Source: Streptomyces violaceusniger Tu 4113
Lineage (GTDB): Bacteria > Actinomycetota > Actinomycetes > Streptomycetales > Streptomycetaceae
Reading direction: 5' to 3'
Assembly (NCBI RefSeq): GCF_000147815.2
Contig: NC_015957.1
Span: 10,478,001 to 10,542,000 of the forward strand
DNA: 64,000 nucleotides
The notes below the pieces were generated by a model. The model did no database searches, was not told the DNA's origin, and saw only the letters and a program-made list of their open reading frames with translations. Positions 36,753-44,989 of this stretch are shown here, piece by piece. Made by a program: the position numbers and the translations under genes. Within the stretch, counting starts at the first letter, position 1. Every line of letters begins with the position of its first letter.

Positions 36753-37379
36753 ATGCCCAACCGCCCGCCTCGCGCCACCCGATCCCGGGCCGCTCTCATC
36801 TGCGCCCTCGGCGTCACCCTCCTCGGCCTCGCCACCGCCGGCTGTGAGGACGACACCGCCGCGTCCGGCTCCGGCCAACGGCAGTCCGCGACCCGCGCCG
36901 ACCTGGCGACCGACGGCGACGGCGGCAAGACGCTCCGGCTCGGCGAGCCCACGTCGATCACCTACAAGAGCGGCTCGGACCACATACGGGGCGCCCTGCG
37001 GGTCACGGCGATGAGCGTGCGCAAGGGCACACATGCGGAGCTGAAGAAGGCGGGCACGGAACCGTCCGACGTACGGACGACCCAGCCGTACTACGTCACC
37101 ATGACCTTCGAGAACATCGGCGAGAACTCCCTCCACTACCCCTTCCTCAACACCCCCACCGGGCTCGAGGACACCAACGGTGTGGACGACCAGCCGCTCA
37201 TCACCGGCGACACCGAGGTGGCGGCATGCCCGGGCAAGGACCCGGACGACTTCGCGGTGGGAGCGAAGGTGTCCTTGTGCAAGGTGTTCCTGGTGCCGAA
37301 CGGCATACGGCCGTCGGTGGTGACGTACAGCACAGGCGACGACACCGAACGGCCGGTGAGCTGGAAGGTCAAGCACTGA
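36753..37379 (+). CDS. Secreted lipoprotein (208 aa)
   Basis: 208 residues; the ATG has GGGGGA 7 bases upstream. A signal peptide ends in lipobox LATAGC at about residue 31. The mature part (ITYKSGSDHIRGALRVTAMS, then QPYYVTMTFENIGENSLHYP) has the immunoglobulin-like pattern of DUF4352-type lipoproteins, with Cys residues near 158 and 172 that could pair. Role unknown. It ends before a strong terminator and the initiator tRNA. Confidence 0.75.
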   Translation: MPNRPPRATRSRAALICALGVTLLGLATAGCEDDTAASGSGQRQSATRADLATDGDGGKTLRLGEPTSITYKSGSDHIRGALRVTAMSVRKGTHAELKKAGTEPSDVRTTQPYYVTMTFENIGENSLHYPFLNTPTGLEDTNGVDDQPLITGDTEVAACPGKDPDDFAVGAKVSLCKVFLVPNGIRPSVVTYSTGDDTERPVSWKVKH

Positions 37380-37458
37380 CGGCAGCGGGGTGACGGCGAC
37401 GGGGACCGCGGCGGGACGCTCCGGTTCCCGCTGCTCGAGCCACAACAGGGCCGAACGA

Positions 37459-37495
37459 CCGAGGGCCCGGCACTGGAAAAGTGCCGGGCCCTCGG
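37459..37495. terminator. Strong bidirectional terminator
   Basis: A perfect 16-bp stem, CCGAGGGCCCGGCACT (37459-37474) with AGTGCCGGGCCCTCGG (37480-37495) and a GGAAA loop. It separates the lipoprotein gene from the convergent initiator tRNA. Confidence 0.85.
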
Positions 37496-37503
37496 TATCC
37501 GAG

Positions 37504-37577
37504 TAGCGGGGACAGGATTTGAACCTGCGACCTCTGGGTTATGAGCCCAGCGAGCTACCGAGCTGCTCCACCCCGCG
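37504..37577 (-). tRNA. Initiator tRNA-fMet(CAT)
   Basis: 74 nt. The anticodon arm TGGGCTCATAACCCA has the three consecutive G-C pairs of initiators, and position 1 (C) is unpaired with position 72 (T), also an initiator mark. Acceptor GCGGGG pairs with CCCCGC; T loop GGTTCAAATCC. No CCA is encoded. It marks the left border of the accessory region. Confidence 0.95.
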
Positions 37578-37609
37578 TCGATGAACGTAACTCTACGTCG
37601 TTCTCCCCG

Positions 37610-37914
37610 CTAAGGGAAATCCACCCTCCCCACACCGACTCGGCGAAGCACCTCGACCACGACCGAGACGGCTCCGACGACCGCCCCGTAGCCGAGGATC
37701 GTCAGCAGATGACCGCGTTCAACGCGCCCATGACCCCGGCCGCCCGCTTCCCCCGCGCGCCTTGCGGTCCATGGCGCTCGCGGATCGCGGGCGGATAGTC
37801 ATCGACCAGCGCGTCCCTGGCGACCAGCAGCCCGCCGACGATCACCCCGGCGAACAGCACCACCAGCACAAGAGCGCAGGAAAGGCTCACCGCGACCAGT
37901 TGCCACCAGCTCAT
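37610..37914 (-). pseudogene. Two-helix membrane protein, frameshifted
   Basis: Frame 1 from the ATG at 37914 reads MSWWQLVAVSLSCALVLVVL, then LVDDYPPAIRERHGPQGARG, and stops at 37702. One missing C near 37709 (ATC-CTG to AT-CTG) would continue it as LLTILGYGAVVGAVSVVVEV to a TAG at 37610, giving a ~101-residue protein with a second helix. The joined product looks like a normal small Streptomyces membrane protein, so this is either decayed or misassembled. Confidence 0.5.
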
Positions 37915-38059
37915 GGCGCCGCAGCACAGAGCGGAAATTTAGGCCTGCCTGACCTCATCGCCCCGTCCGGCCTCACCGGCCCTGAAGTTCGTCACCCGAC
38001 GCTGGGAGATCCACCGCTGGGGGATCCGCCGCTGGGCAATCCGCCGGCCAGCGCATCGA

Positions 38060-38404
38060 AGGCGAACGTCAGCCGACGTTGATACGCGGGCAGCGACACC
38101 GGTCGGATCGATCACCGGGGATGTCACGTTGTCCTCCGGCGACCGGCTCGCCGACCACGCCCACGACGGCCGCTTCGTCCTCCTCGGCCGTTCCCCCTAC
38201 GGCCGCTTCGCCCAGGCCGCGCGCCCACTGCAGCACAGGATCGCCTACACGTCGGACCCCGCCTCCGACACGTCGCCGCCCAGCCTGTTCGTACGTCCGG
38301 ACGGCGTCATCAGCTGGGCCACCTCACGCGTCACCGCTTCGTCCGACGACGCCGTCCTCAAGGAGCTCGGCACAGCCATCCAGCGTTGGGTCGGCACGCA
38401 CTGA
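38060..38404 (+). pseudogene. C-terminal remnant of FAD-dependent aromatic monooxygenase
   Basis: The open frame reads ADVDTRAATPVGSITGDVTL, LSSGDRLADHAHDGRFVLLG and SLFVRPDGVISWATSRVTAS, ending ELGTAIQRWVGTH. This is the thioredoxin-like C-terminal domain of PheA/TfdB-type flavin monooxygenases. The ~400-residue FAD and substrate domains are missing upstream, where short GATCCNCCGCTGGG repeats stand instead. No usable start is present. Confidence 0.6.
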
Positions 38405-38461
38405 TAGATCGGCACGCGCTGAGAGAGCCGATCGGTGCAACGGAGCTGCGGGGCCCTGGAC

Positions 38462-38764
38462 TCAGGAGGCCAACCGCTCGCGTGCGGTGCGACCCGACCC
38501 CGTGGGTCCGACCTCGCCGTCAGGCCGGTTGATCTCGGCCCACACCTCATCGAGCGAAAGACCGAGGACATCGGCGATCGCCGCGATGGTCGGGAAGGCA
38601 GGGGTGGCTACGCGACCGCACTCGATCTTCCGAAGGGTCTCCGGTGAGACACCTGCGTCCAGCGCGGTGTCGAGCATCGAGCGCTCCCCCCTGGCCCGAC
38701 GGAGGAGGGCGCCGAGGCGCTGCCCGCGCTCGACCTCTGCGGGAGTGAGCGGCAACCTGACCAT
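38462..38764 (-). CDS. XRE-family helix-turn-helix regulator
   Basis: 100 residues. GALLRRARGERSMLDTALDA, GVSPETLRKIECGRVATPAF and TIAAIADVLGLSLDEVW form a five-helix Cro/C1 domain. It is divergent from the methionine aminopeptidase with 82 bases between starts; the gap holds repeated CCGGTATAGT elements, so it probably controls both. Confidence 0.88.
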   Translation of the reverse strand: MVRLPLTPAEVERGQRLGALLRRARGERSMLDTALDAGVSPETLRKIECGRVATPAFPTIAAIADVLGLSLDEVWAEINRPDGEVGPTGSGRTARERLAS

Positions 38765-38777
38765 GGCCCCGATTCTA

Positions 38778-38804
38778 ATACCGGTATAGTAAGCCCGGTA
38801 TAGT
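38778..38804. promoter_or_regulatory. Probable XRE operator / divergent promoter
   Basis: CCGGTATAGT occurs at 38781-38790 and again at 38795-38804 (14-bp spacing); the first overlaps the palindrome ATACCGGTAT at 38778-38787. It lies 14 bases upstream of the XRE start, in an AT-rich patch that is unusual for this window. Confidence 0.6.
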
Positions 38805-38846
38805 TATTGGTTACATGAGCACATGAGTACGTGAGAAGGACGCCGC

Positions 38847-39629
38847 ATGATCGAGATCCTGAGCCCCACCGAACTGACCCGAGCAAAGGACACAGGCGCT
38901 CTGGTCGCCGACATCCTGCACACGCTGAAGGGCCGTAGCACGGTCGGCACCAACCTTCTGGACATCGATCGGTGGGCCAAGGCCATGATCGTCGAGGCGG
39001 GGGCGCTGTCCTGTTACGTCGACTACGAGCCGTCCTTCGGACGCGGCCCGTTCGGCCACTACATCTGCACCGCCGTCAACGACGCCGTGCTCCACGGGCG
39101 GCCGTCCGACTACGCGCTTGCCGACGGCGACCTGCTGACACTCGACCTCGCCGTCTCCAAGGCCGGAGTCGCCGCAGACGCCGCCATCAGCTTCATCGTG
39201 GGCGACGCCAAGCCCCCGGAGAGCGTCGCGATGATCAACGCGACCGAACGCGCACTGGCCGCGGGGATCGCCGCCGCCGGGCCCGGGGCTCGCATCGGCG
39301 ACATCTCCCATGCCATCGGCACGGTCCTCAGCGAGGCGGGCTACCCGATCAACACCGAGTTCGGAGGCCATGGCATCGGATCGACGATGCACCAGGACCC
39401 GCACGTGTCGAACACCGGACGGCCCGGCCGCGGTTACAAGCTGCGCCCTGGGCTGCTGCTGGCGCTGGAGCCGTGGGTCATGGCCGACACCGCCCAGCTC
39501 GTCACCGATGCCGACGGCTGGACCCTCCGCAGCGCGACAGGCTGCCGGACGGCGCACAGCGAGCACACGATCGCCATCACCGACGACGGAGCCGAAATCC
39601 TCACCCTGCCCCAGCAGATGCGGCCATGA
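38847..39629 (+). CDS. map: Type I methionine aminopeptidase (accessory copy)
   Basis: 260 residues. The five metal ligands appear in order: DGDLLTLDLAV (Asp), KAGVAADAAIS (Asp), FGGHGIGSTMHQDPHV (His), LALEPWVM (Glu) and AHSEHTIAI (Glu). The enzyme removes N-terminal Met in the cytosol. Its divergent XRE regulator and a companion gene overlapping its stop (ATGA) suggest a regulated accessory copy, not the housekeeping enzyme. Confidence 0.93.
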   Translation: MIEILSPTELTRAKDTGALVADILHTLKGRSTVGTNLLDIDRWAKAMIVEAGALSCYVDYEPSFGRGPFGHYICTAVNDAVLHGRPSDYALADGDLLTLDLAVSKAGVAADAAISFIVGDAKPPESVAMINATERALAAGIAAAGPGARIGDISHAIGTVLSEAGYPINTEFGGHGIGSTMHQDPHVSNTGRPGRGYKLRPGLLLALEPWVMADTAQLVTDADGWTLRSATGCRTAHSEHTIAITDDGAEILTLPQQMRP

Positions 39630-40037
39630 GTGACGCGTTATATGTGAGGTTTCAGGGGACCGTCCGAAGCCCGCGAGGCCATTTCCCCGGTGTCTTCGCA
39701 CTGGCCAACGGCCTCGCGCGGGCAGGCCAACTGAGTGATGAGGAATTATCGATTCTGGCGAGCGGGCAACGACTGGTTCAACGCCAACTTCGCCAGCCCC
39801 TCCGAGGTCGATCCCTCGGTCTACGACCCCGAACACAACCCAGGAGCCGTGGCATGGTTCAAAGCCACCGCCCCGGAACTGATCGCCCGGGTGGACGGCT
39901 ACCTGAGGATCCTCGCCCTGCATGAAGTCGCCTGCGAGCGAATCGAATCATCGAACCCAGGAAAGATCATCTACGAGGACCCGAACCAGGTAGTCGTCAC
40001 TCCCTGGGCTCACGACGGCGCAGCACCGCTGGAGTGA
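39626..40037 (+). pseudogene. Conserved companion of map, frameshifted; paralogue of gene at 47150
   Basis: The start overlaps the map stop by 4 bases: MSDALYVRFQGTVRSPRGHF, then FALANGLARAGQLSDEE. After GAGGAA at about 39741-39745 one extra T shifts the frame; the next frame continues YRFWRAGNDWFNANFASPSE to PWAHDGAAPLE at 40037. The joined ~136 residues align end to end with the intact protein at 47150-47611 (ALYVRFQSTVRNRRGHFTG, FRRANNDWYNAAYPDPSSVD, and RVDGYLEILAAHGIAC). The single base may be a real mutation or an assembly error. Function unknown. Confidence 0.65.
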
Positions 40038-40122
40038 TGGCGGCGAGTGGCGACGCGCACGCTCCCTCCGCCGCTGTCCCACCACCGAGCCCTCGCCAGA
40101 GCATCAACGGTTATGGCATCGC

Positions 40123-40845
40123 TCACCCTCCATCTGACCCCCCATCCGACCCTCGATCCGGGCCACGACCGCCATACCGCTCGATCAGCCGGTCGGCGAT
40201 CGCGTCGAGGTCCTGCCCGATGTAGTCGGGCTGCGGGCCGACGTCGAGGGGCGCGTTGCCCTCGCGGAGGATGAGCGCGGCCTGCCAACCGGCCGCCGCA
40301 GCGCCGATCGTGTCCCAGACGTGGCACGCGATCATGCAGATGTCCCCAGGATCGGCCTCGAGCGCGGCGGCCACCCCCTGGTACACCTCCGGCGCCGGCT
40401 TATGGCGTCGTACGGTCTCGACGCTGAAGCAGCGCTCGAACAGATCGACCACCCCCGCCCGCTCCAACTGCCGCTCGGAGACCTCCAGCGAGTTGTTGGT
40501 GAGCGTGAACAGCCGGAAGCCGTGGTCGCGCAGCCGGCGCAGGGCCGCCGGGACTTCGGGATGGGGCGGCATGGCGGCGAACCGCTCTGTGAGCTCGGCA
40601 CCGTCGGCGTCACTGATCGTGAGGTCGCGTGTGGCGGCGAGCATCCGGAGCACGGCACCGCCGATGTCGGTGAACGGAACGTACGCTCCGCTGAGCGTGA
40701 GCGCCTCGGAGTAGGTGACCAGGTTGGCGAACCACAGGCGCAGGGCGCCGGGGTCGTTGAAAATCCTGTCAAAGGTGGGGCGGAGCTCATCCAGGTCGAG
40801 CAGGGTTTCGTTGACGTCGAAGACCAGGATCGGTCGCTCAGGCAT
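40123..40845 (-). CDS. HAD superfamily type II haloacid-dehalogenase-like hydrolase
   Basis: 240 residues from the ATG at 40845, which has GAAGGA 8 bases upstream. Motif I DVNETLLDLDEL gives nucleophile Asp; motif II FTLTNNSLEV; motif III Lys in RRHKPAPEVYQGV; motif IV CMIACHVWDTIGAAAAGW. This is the 2-haloacid dehalogenase pattern, though many members act on other small acids. The C-terminus ends in a low-complexity DRGSDGGSDGG tail. Confidence 0.88.
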   Translation of the reverse strand: MPERPILVFDVNETLLDLDELRPTFDRIFNDPGALRLWFANLVTYSEALTLSGAYVPFTDIGGAVLRMLAATRDLTISDADGAELTERFAAMPPHPEVPAALRRLRDHGFRLFTLTNNSLEVSERQLERAGVVDLFERCFSVETVRRHKPAPEVYQGVAAALEADPGDICMIACHVWDTIGAAAAGWQAALILREGNAPLDVGPQPDYIGQDLDAIADRLIERYGGRGPDRGSDGGSDGG

Positions 40846-41116
40846 AGCGGATCCTTCGTTCACCGGCGGGACACAAGACGCTCAGGGCGGCGCGGGCCAC
40901 CAGCATGTCCCAACAAAACCGTGATCGACGGCATCGACGGCACCCGCTGCGAACGATGCGGCGGGGAGCCCGTTTGCCGACGCTCGCGACCGAACTGCCG
41001 ACGATCCGCCCCGGACGTTAGCGGGGCGTTAGCCGTACAGCGATAGATCGCCAGCGGTGCCCGGCAGTCTTGTTCTCACGAAGCCGAAACACCACGTCGA
41101 GCGAACAGGAATGAAG

Positions 41117-41602
41117 ATGTCGCACCGCACCGCAGTCCGCCACGCCCGCAAGGCCGCCGCCGCCATGCTGATCACCATCGCCGCCTTCGGGCTCACCGCC
41201 TGCCAGGACGGCGACACCAACTCCTCGTCCTCATCCCCCTCCGTGAGCGCCACGCAATCCCCCACCTCCGCGGCCAAGCCCAGCCAGGGCTCGGACCAGG
41301 ACTCCGCCAAGGGCACCCCGTCGGGTACCCCCAGGAAGCCCGGCATGCGCTGCACCAACCAGATCAACTACGCGGACGACTCCAGGTCCAACGCCGAGAT
41401 CAACAGCATCGGCGCAGACACCGGCTACTGCCCGGAGCCGCAAAAGGCCGGCACCTCGTCCGCCACCCCGTCCGGCACCCCCATGAAGCCCGGCATGCGC
41501 TGCACCAACCAGATCAACTACGCGGACGACTCCAGGTCCAACGCCGAGATCAACAGCATCGGCTCGGACACCGGCTACTGCCCGCCGGTCCAGCACCAGT
41601 GA
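41117..41602 (+). CDS. Lipoprotein with perfect internal duplication
   Basis: 161 residues from the ATG at 41117 with AGGA 7 bases before it. The lipobox is GLTAC near residue 29; a Ser/Thr-rich linker follows. Then a module of the form KPGMRCTNQINYADDSRSNA plus EINSIGxDTGYCP occurs twice (about 73-110 and 123-158), each with two Cys that could form a disulfide. The DNA copies at 41340-41412 and 41490-41562 are essentially identical, so the duplication is recent. No known domain recognised. Confidence 0.7.
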   Translation: MSHRTAVRHARKAAAAMLITIAAFGLTACQDGDTNSSSSSPSVSATQSPTSAAKPSQGSDQDSAKGTPSGTPRKPGMRCTNQINYADDSRSNAEINSIGADTGYCPEPQKAGTSSATPSGTPMKPGMRCTNQINYADDSRSNAEINSIGSDTGYCPPVQHQ

Positions 41603-41659
41603 GCCCTCGCAGCAATTCCCGCCTCCGGGGTCCACGAGCAGGCTGCATAGGATCCCCGG

Positions 41660-42226
41660 ATGGCAATCACCAGCTACCTCCTGCACGGGCCGCGAGTGGC
41701 CTTACGCCACGTCCGCTGTCAGGACTACGACGAACTCACAGCGCTGGCCCAAGAAAGCGCCGAGATGCTCCGCCCCTGGCTAGGCGCCCGCGATCACACG
41801 CCGGAAGCTTTCGAGAGCTACCTTGAGCGGATCGAGCAGCCCACCCACGAAGGCTTTGTGATCTGTCTGAACGGCACAGGTGCGATCGTGGGCGGCATCA
41901 ACATCAACAACATCGTCAGGGGCACCCTCCAGAGCGGGACCGTGGGCTATACCGCCTACGCGTCCACCACCGGCCGTGGCTATATGACCGAAGGACTGAG
42001 ACTCGTGCTTCAGCTCGCCTTCGGTCAGCTGGCACTGCACAGGCTGGAGGCGAACATCCAGCCTGACAACACCTCCTCGCTGAACCTCATCAAGCGCCTG
42101 GGGTTCCAGCGCGAGGGCTACTCGACAGCCTTCCAGTTCATCAACGGCGAGTGGAGAGACCACGAGCGCTGGGCCATCACTGCCGAGATGCAACGGCGGT
42201 CCGGCTCCGACCCAAACACTTCTTGA
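41660..42226 (+). CDS. GNAT acetyltransferase (RimJ/RimL type)
   Basis: 188 residues. VALRHVRCQDYDELTALAQE opens the fold; the acetyl-CoA loop region is TGRGYMTEGLRLVLQLAFGQ; LHRLEANIQPDNTSSLNLIK and KRLGFQREGYSTAFQFINGE complete the RimJ/L pattern. It likely acetylates a protein N-terminus or small amine. It ends 63 bases before the IS-derived composite. Confidence 0.9.
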   Translation: MAITSYLLHGPRVALRHVRCQDYDELTALAQESAEMLRPWLGARDHTPEAFESYLERIEQPTHEGFVICLNGTGAIVGGININNIVRGTLQSGTVGYTAYASTTGRGYMTEGLRLVLQLAFGQLALHRLEANIQPDNTSSLNLIKRLGFQREGYSTAFQFINGEWRDHERWAITAEMQRRSGSDPNTS

Positions 42227-42391
42227 TCCGTAGATCGTCCAAGCAACGCCGCCCAGGTCCACGTCCCGACCTCACGGCGACATCTCTTAGACGATGTCCT
42301 ATGTGGTGAGTCGAACGAGTCGTTTGTAGCAGCAGAGGGCTGCATCGAGTCGTGATCAATTTGCTGGATTCGCCCTCGCTGCGAAGGTGGA

Positions 42392-42600
42392 GTGATCCGG
42401 AAGTTCCGCTCGGGAGCCCAGTGGCGGGAGATGCCGGACCGGTGCGGCGCCTGGTCCACCGTGCACAACCGGTTTCGGCAGTGGCGGGACGCCGGAGTCG
42501 TCGAGGCTCCGCTGGAGGACGTGATCGCCGAGGCGGCCGAGCGGCACCCGTTACGGGGCCCGGAACTACGTGCCCGGGACAGCAAGCATGTGCCTACGAA
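42392..42600 (+). pseudogene. IS5-family transposase N-terminal fragment
   Basis: From the GTG at 42392: MIRKFRSGAQWREMPDRCGA, WSTVHNRFRQWRDAGVVEAP and EDVIAEAAER, the conserved N-terminal helix-turn-helix part of IS5-type transposases. The DDE domain is absent; the frame runs into the FG-GAP gene end. It is from a different IS subtype than the one at 44276. Confidence 0.8.
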
Positions 42601-43934
42601 CCTTGATCCTTGCTGGGGGCGACCGGGAAGGATGCCTCGTCGCGGCCCGTGCCGTCGGTGATCCACCACCTGTCCTCGCCGAGAAGGGTCAGTTCCGCGC
42701 GGCCGTCACCGTCCCAGTCGTGGACGGCGAAGAGCGTGCCGCCGTCGGGGCCGTCGTCACCCGGCACGGACCGCTTGGTGGAGCGCCAGGGCTTCGATCC
42801 GAGCCCGTGCTCGGAGCCGCCCCGCAGCACCTCGATTCGCGCGTCCCCCGCCTCCTTCTTCTTGGTGAGCTGTACGGCCAGGTCGTCGCAGCCATCGCCG
42901 TTGAAGTCCCCGACGGCGAGCCTGGCGCCGAAGCCCTCCTTGAAGTCGCCGCCGTCCATGGTGACCCACTTCCCCTGCTCCTTCCCGTAGCGGACGCTGA
43001 CCTGGCCGCGCCGGTGGGGCGTGTCGACCTCGTCGTAGCTGTCGACGAAGCTCCGACCAATGGCGATGTCCTGGCGCCCGTCGCCGTCGAAGTCGCCGAA
43101 GACGACGTTCTCGCCCTCCGGCAGCCGCTCGGGTTCCTTGCTCAGGCCGCCGGCGGTACGGGCGCCGCCTGTGAACAGCAGAGGCGGATCCCACGGAGAG
43201 TCGTAGAGCGCGAGATCGGTGGCGCGGTCGTCGTTCGCGTCCCCGGCGACCAGCACGGGTGACGCGCCCTCGTGGACCGGGCTGGGGATCTCCACGGTCC
43301 TGACCGGGGCGCCGGAGCGCTTGAACGGTCCCCTGAGGACAACCAGTTCCCGAGCCTCGTTCGAGTCCCTGAACACCGCGAGGTCGGTGTGGCTGTCCCC
43401 GTCGAAGTCGCCGGCGACCGGCGCGGTGCTGTATCCGCTGCCCGGTAGTGGCACACGCCCGTGCGCTCCGCCGACCCGCGGGCCCTTGGGGCCTCCCCAC
43501 AGGACCTGGGCGGCGCCGCTCACGACGAGGTCGGCGTGGCCGTCCTCATCCAGGTCGGCGACCGTGGGCTGCAACGGGTCGTCGCCCGTCTGGACGTCGT
43601 GCGGCACACCGAGGTCGTCGTGGGCGAAGACGGTCGTGCGGTCGGGGTCAGGACCGTGCTCGGAGCCGGGCACGACGAACAGGTCGAAGTTCTCCGTCTC
43701 GGAGATCTCGTGCACCAGATCGACGAAGCCGTCCCCGTCGAGGTCGGGGGTCGCGGGCGTGGCCTCGCGCGCCGAATCGACGGCCCGACAGGGGCTGTTG
43801 GGGACCGCACGCGCGCCGCCGGACGGCCGAAGGACGAGGAACGCCACCACCGCCACCACTACGAGGGAGGCCGCCACGGCGTGCCACATGCGCAAGTAGC
43901 GGAAGAACGGACCGCCTGCTGTCGGAAAGTGCAT
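42594..43934 (-). CDS. FG-GAP/VCBS-repeat membrane-anchored protein
   Basis: 446 residues. One helix near 15-36 (MWHAVAASLVVVAVVAFLVL) anchors it; the rest is extracellular. At least six calcium-loop repeats follow (TPDLDGDGFVDLVH, VADLDEDGHADLVV, AGDFDGDSHTDLAV, FGDFDGDGRQDIAI, VGDFNGDGCDDLAV, VHDWDGDGRAELTL), the blades of an integrin-alpha-like beta-propeller. It is the passenger of the IS-derived composite. Its stop overlaps the transposase fragment's antisense end. Ligand unknown. Confidence 0.88.
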   Translation of the reverse strand: MHFPTAGGPFFRYLRMWHAVAASLVVVAVVAFLVLRPSGGARAVPNSPCRAVDSAREATPATPDLDGDGFVDLVHEISETENFDLFVVPGSEHGPDPDRTTVFAHDDLGVPHDVQTGDDPLQPTVADLDEDGHADLVVSGAAQVLWGGPKGPRVGGAHGRVPLPGSGYSTAPVAGDFDGDSHTDLAVFRDSNEARELVVLRGPFKRSGAPVRTVEIPSPVHEGASPVLVAGDANDDRATDLALYDSPWDPPLLFTGGARTAGGLSKEPERLPEGENVVFGDFDGDGRQDIAIGRSFVDSYDEVDTPHRRGQVSVRYGKEQGKWVTMDGGDFKEGFGARLAVGDFNGDGCDDLAVQLTKKKEAGDARIEVLRGGSEHGLGSKPWRSTKRSVPGDDGPDGGTLFAVHDWDGDGRAELTLLGEDRWWITDGTGRDEASFPVAPSKDQGS

Positions 43935-44118
43935 CAGCCCACTTCACGGGCGTGGACGCGGCCCGCACAAGGAAGCGGATCATTTCGTTACGGGGGTGAT
44001 GCACGACGGTCCTGCCGCCTTTCCGGTCCACGGTTACGTACGACGCTGAGCGAGGGCTTCTTCCGGCCGGATCTCGGCATCGTCCGGGTATCCCCGCGGG
44101 CTTCGATCTGTAACAGCA

Positions 44119-44230
44119 GGACCGGAGCGGATCGCGGCGCTCGTCGCCGACGCTGGGGCCGACGCGGTCGTCAACGCCGCGGGCCGGCCCCGGAAGGCCG
44201 ACGATACGGATCTTCATCTGGGCGGCCCAG
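44119..44230 (+). pseudogene. Short remnant resembling an NAD-dependent epimerase
   Basis: The frame PERIAALVADAGADAVVNAA, then GRPRKADDTDLH, looks like the first Rossmann half of a sugar-nucleotide epimerase (A-P-D-x-V-V-N-A-A-G pattern). It ends where the IS inverted repeat begins at about 44236. The fragment is short, so the assignment is tentative. The remainder of 43935-44237 shows nothing recognisable. Confidence 0.35.
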
Positions 44231-44275
44231 CGCTTAAGACGAAGTCATCTGTGGTGAGTTGGGTATGACCTGTTC

Positions 44276-44726
44276 ATGGGGCAGGGGACATGGGGTTGGA
44301 TAGTTCCGGACGGACTGTGGGAGCTCGCCAGGCCGTTGATTCCGGAGGACCGGGCACGGCCGCAGGGTGGCGGCACGCAGAACACGCCTGATGAGACGCT
44401 GTTCGCAGCGATCATTTATGTGCTGGTCAGCGGCTGTTCCTGGCGGGCGTTGCCGCCGTGCTTCGGGGTGTCGAAGTCGACGGTGCACCGGCGGTTCATG
44501 ATCTGGTCGAGAGTCGGCGTCTGGGGCCGTCTCCACGAAGCAGTCCTGCACCGGCTGGACGACGCCGGTCTCATCGATGTCTCCCGTGTCGTCCTGGACT
44601 CCGCGCACGTGCGGGCACCGCAGACTCAGCCCCCGATACGAGCGCCACCCCCGCAACTACCTGGCCTTTCTCGGACTCGCCGCCGCGCTCTGCTGCTACA
44701 AACGACTCGTTCGACTCACCACATAG
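44276..44726 (+). pseudogene. IS5-family transposase, internally deleted
   Basis: N-terminal ~120 residues are intact (WIVPDGLWELARPLIPEDRA, SGCSWRALPPCFGVSKSTVH, and VSRVVLDSAHVRA with the first catalytic Asp). The coding then jumps, out of frame, to the family's C-terminal end RYERHPRNYLAFLGLAAALC and a TAG at 44724. About 150 residues with the other catalytic acids are missing. Imperfect terminal repeats TAAGACGAAGTCATCTGTGG at about 44235 and its inverse at 44738 bound it. It is non-functional alone but could respond to transposase in trans. Confidence 0.85.
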
Positions 44727-44989
44727 GACGTCGTCTTAGCCATGCCCGAAAGAGCGTTCCTCAGCTCTTGAGGGCATTTCTTTTGCTCCGTCATCAGCCC
44801 CTCTGCATACGCGGGAACGTCCGACGGATAAGGCTGGCAATAAATACACGCCAGACGCCGCCAGCTCCGGCAGGATCGAAAGGCACATGGGCAGCACCCA
44901 CGGGTGCTGAACTCCGTTTCCCCGCAGCCCTTCCAGAGAATGCTCTGAACACACTGTCAGGGAATTTCAGTGAGGCGGGGGCCCTGCCC

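Larger units (their letters stand above)
42289..44736. mobile_element. IS5-derived composite element (2.45 kb)
   Basis: The first 49 bases (42289-42337) are the reverse complement of the last 49 (44688-44736) with one mismatch; both are the 3' end of an IS5-family element. TTA lies at each outer junction (42287-42289 and 44736-44738), a possible target duplication that overlaps the end by a base. Inside are a transposase N-terminal fragment, an FG-GAP gene, an epimerase-like remnant and an internally deleted transposase gene. No intact transposase is present. Confidence 0.6.

Noticed and set aside
37504..37577. Initiator tRNA as integration site for the accessory region
   Set aside because: No second copy of its 3' end was seen within the window.
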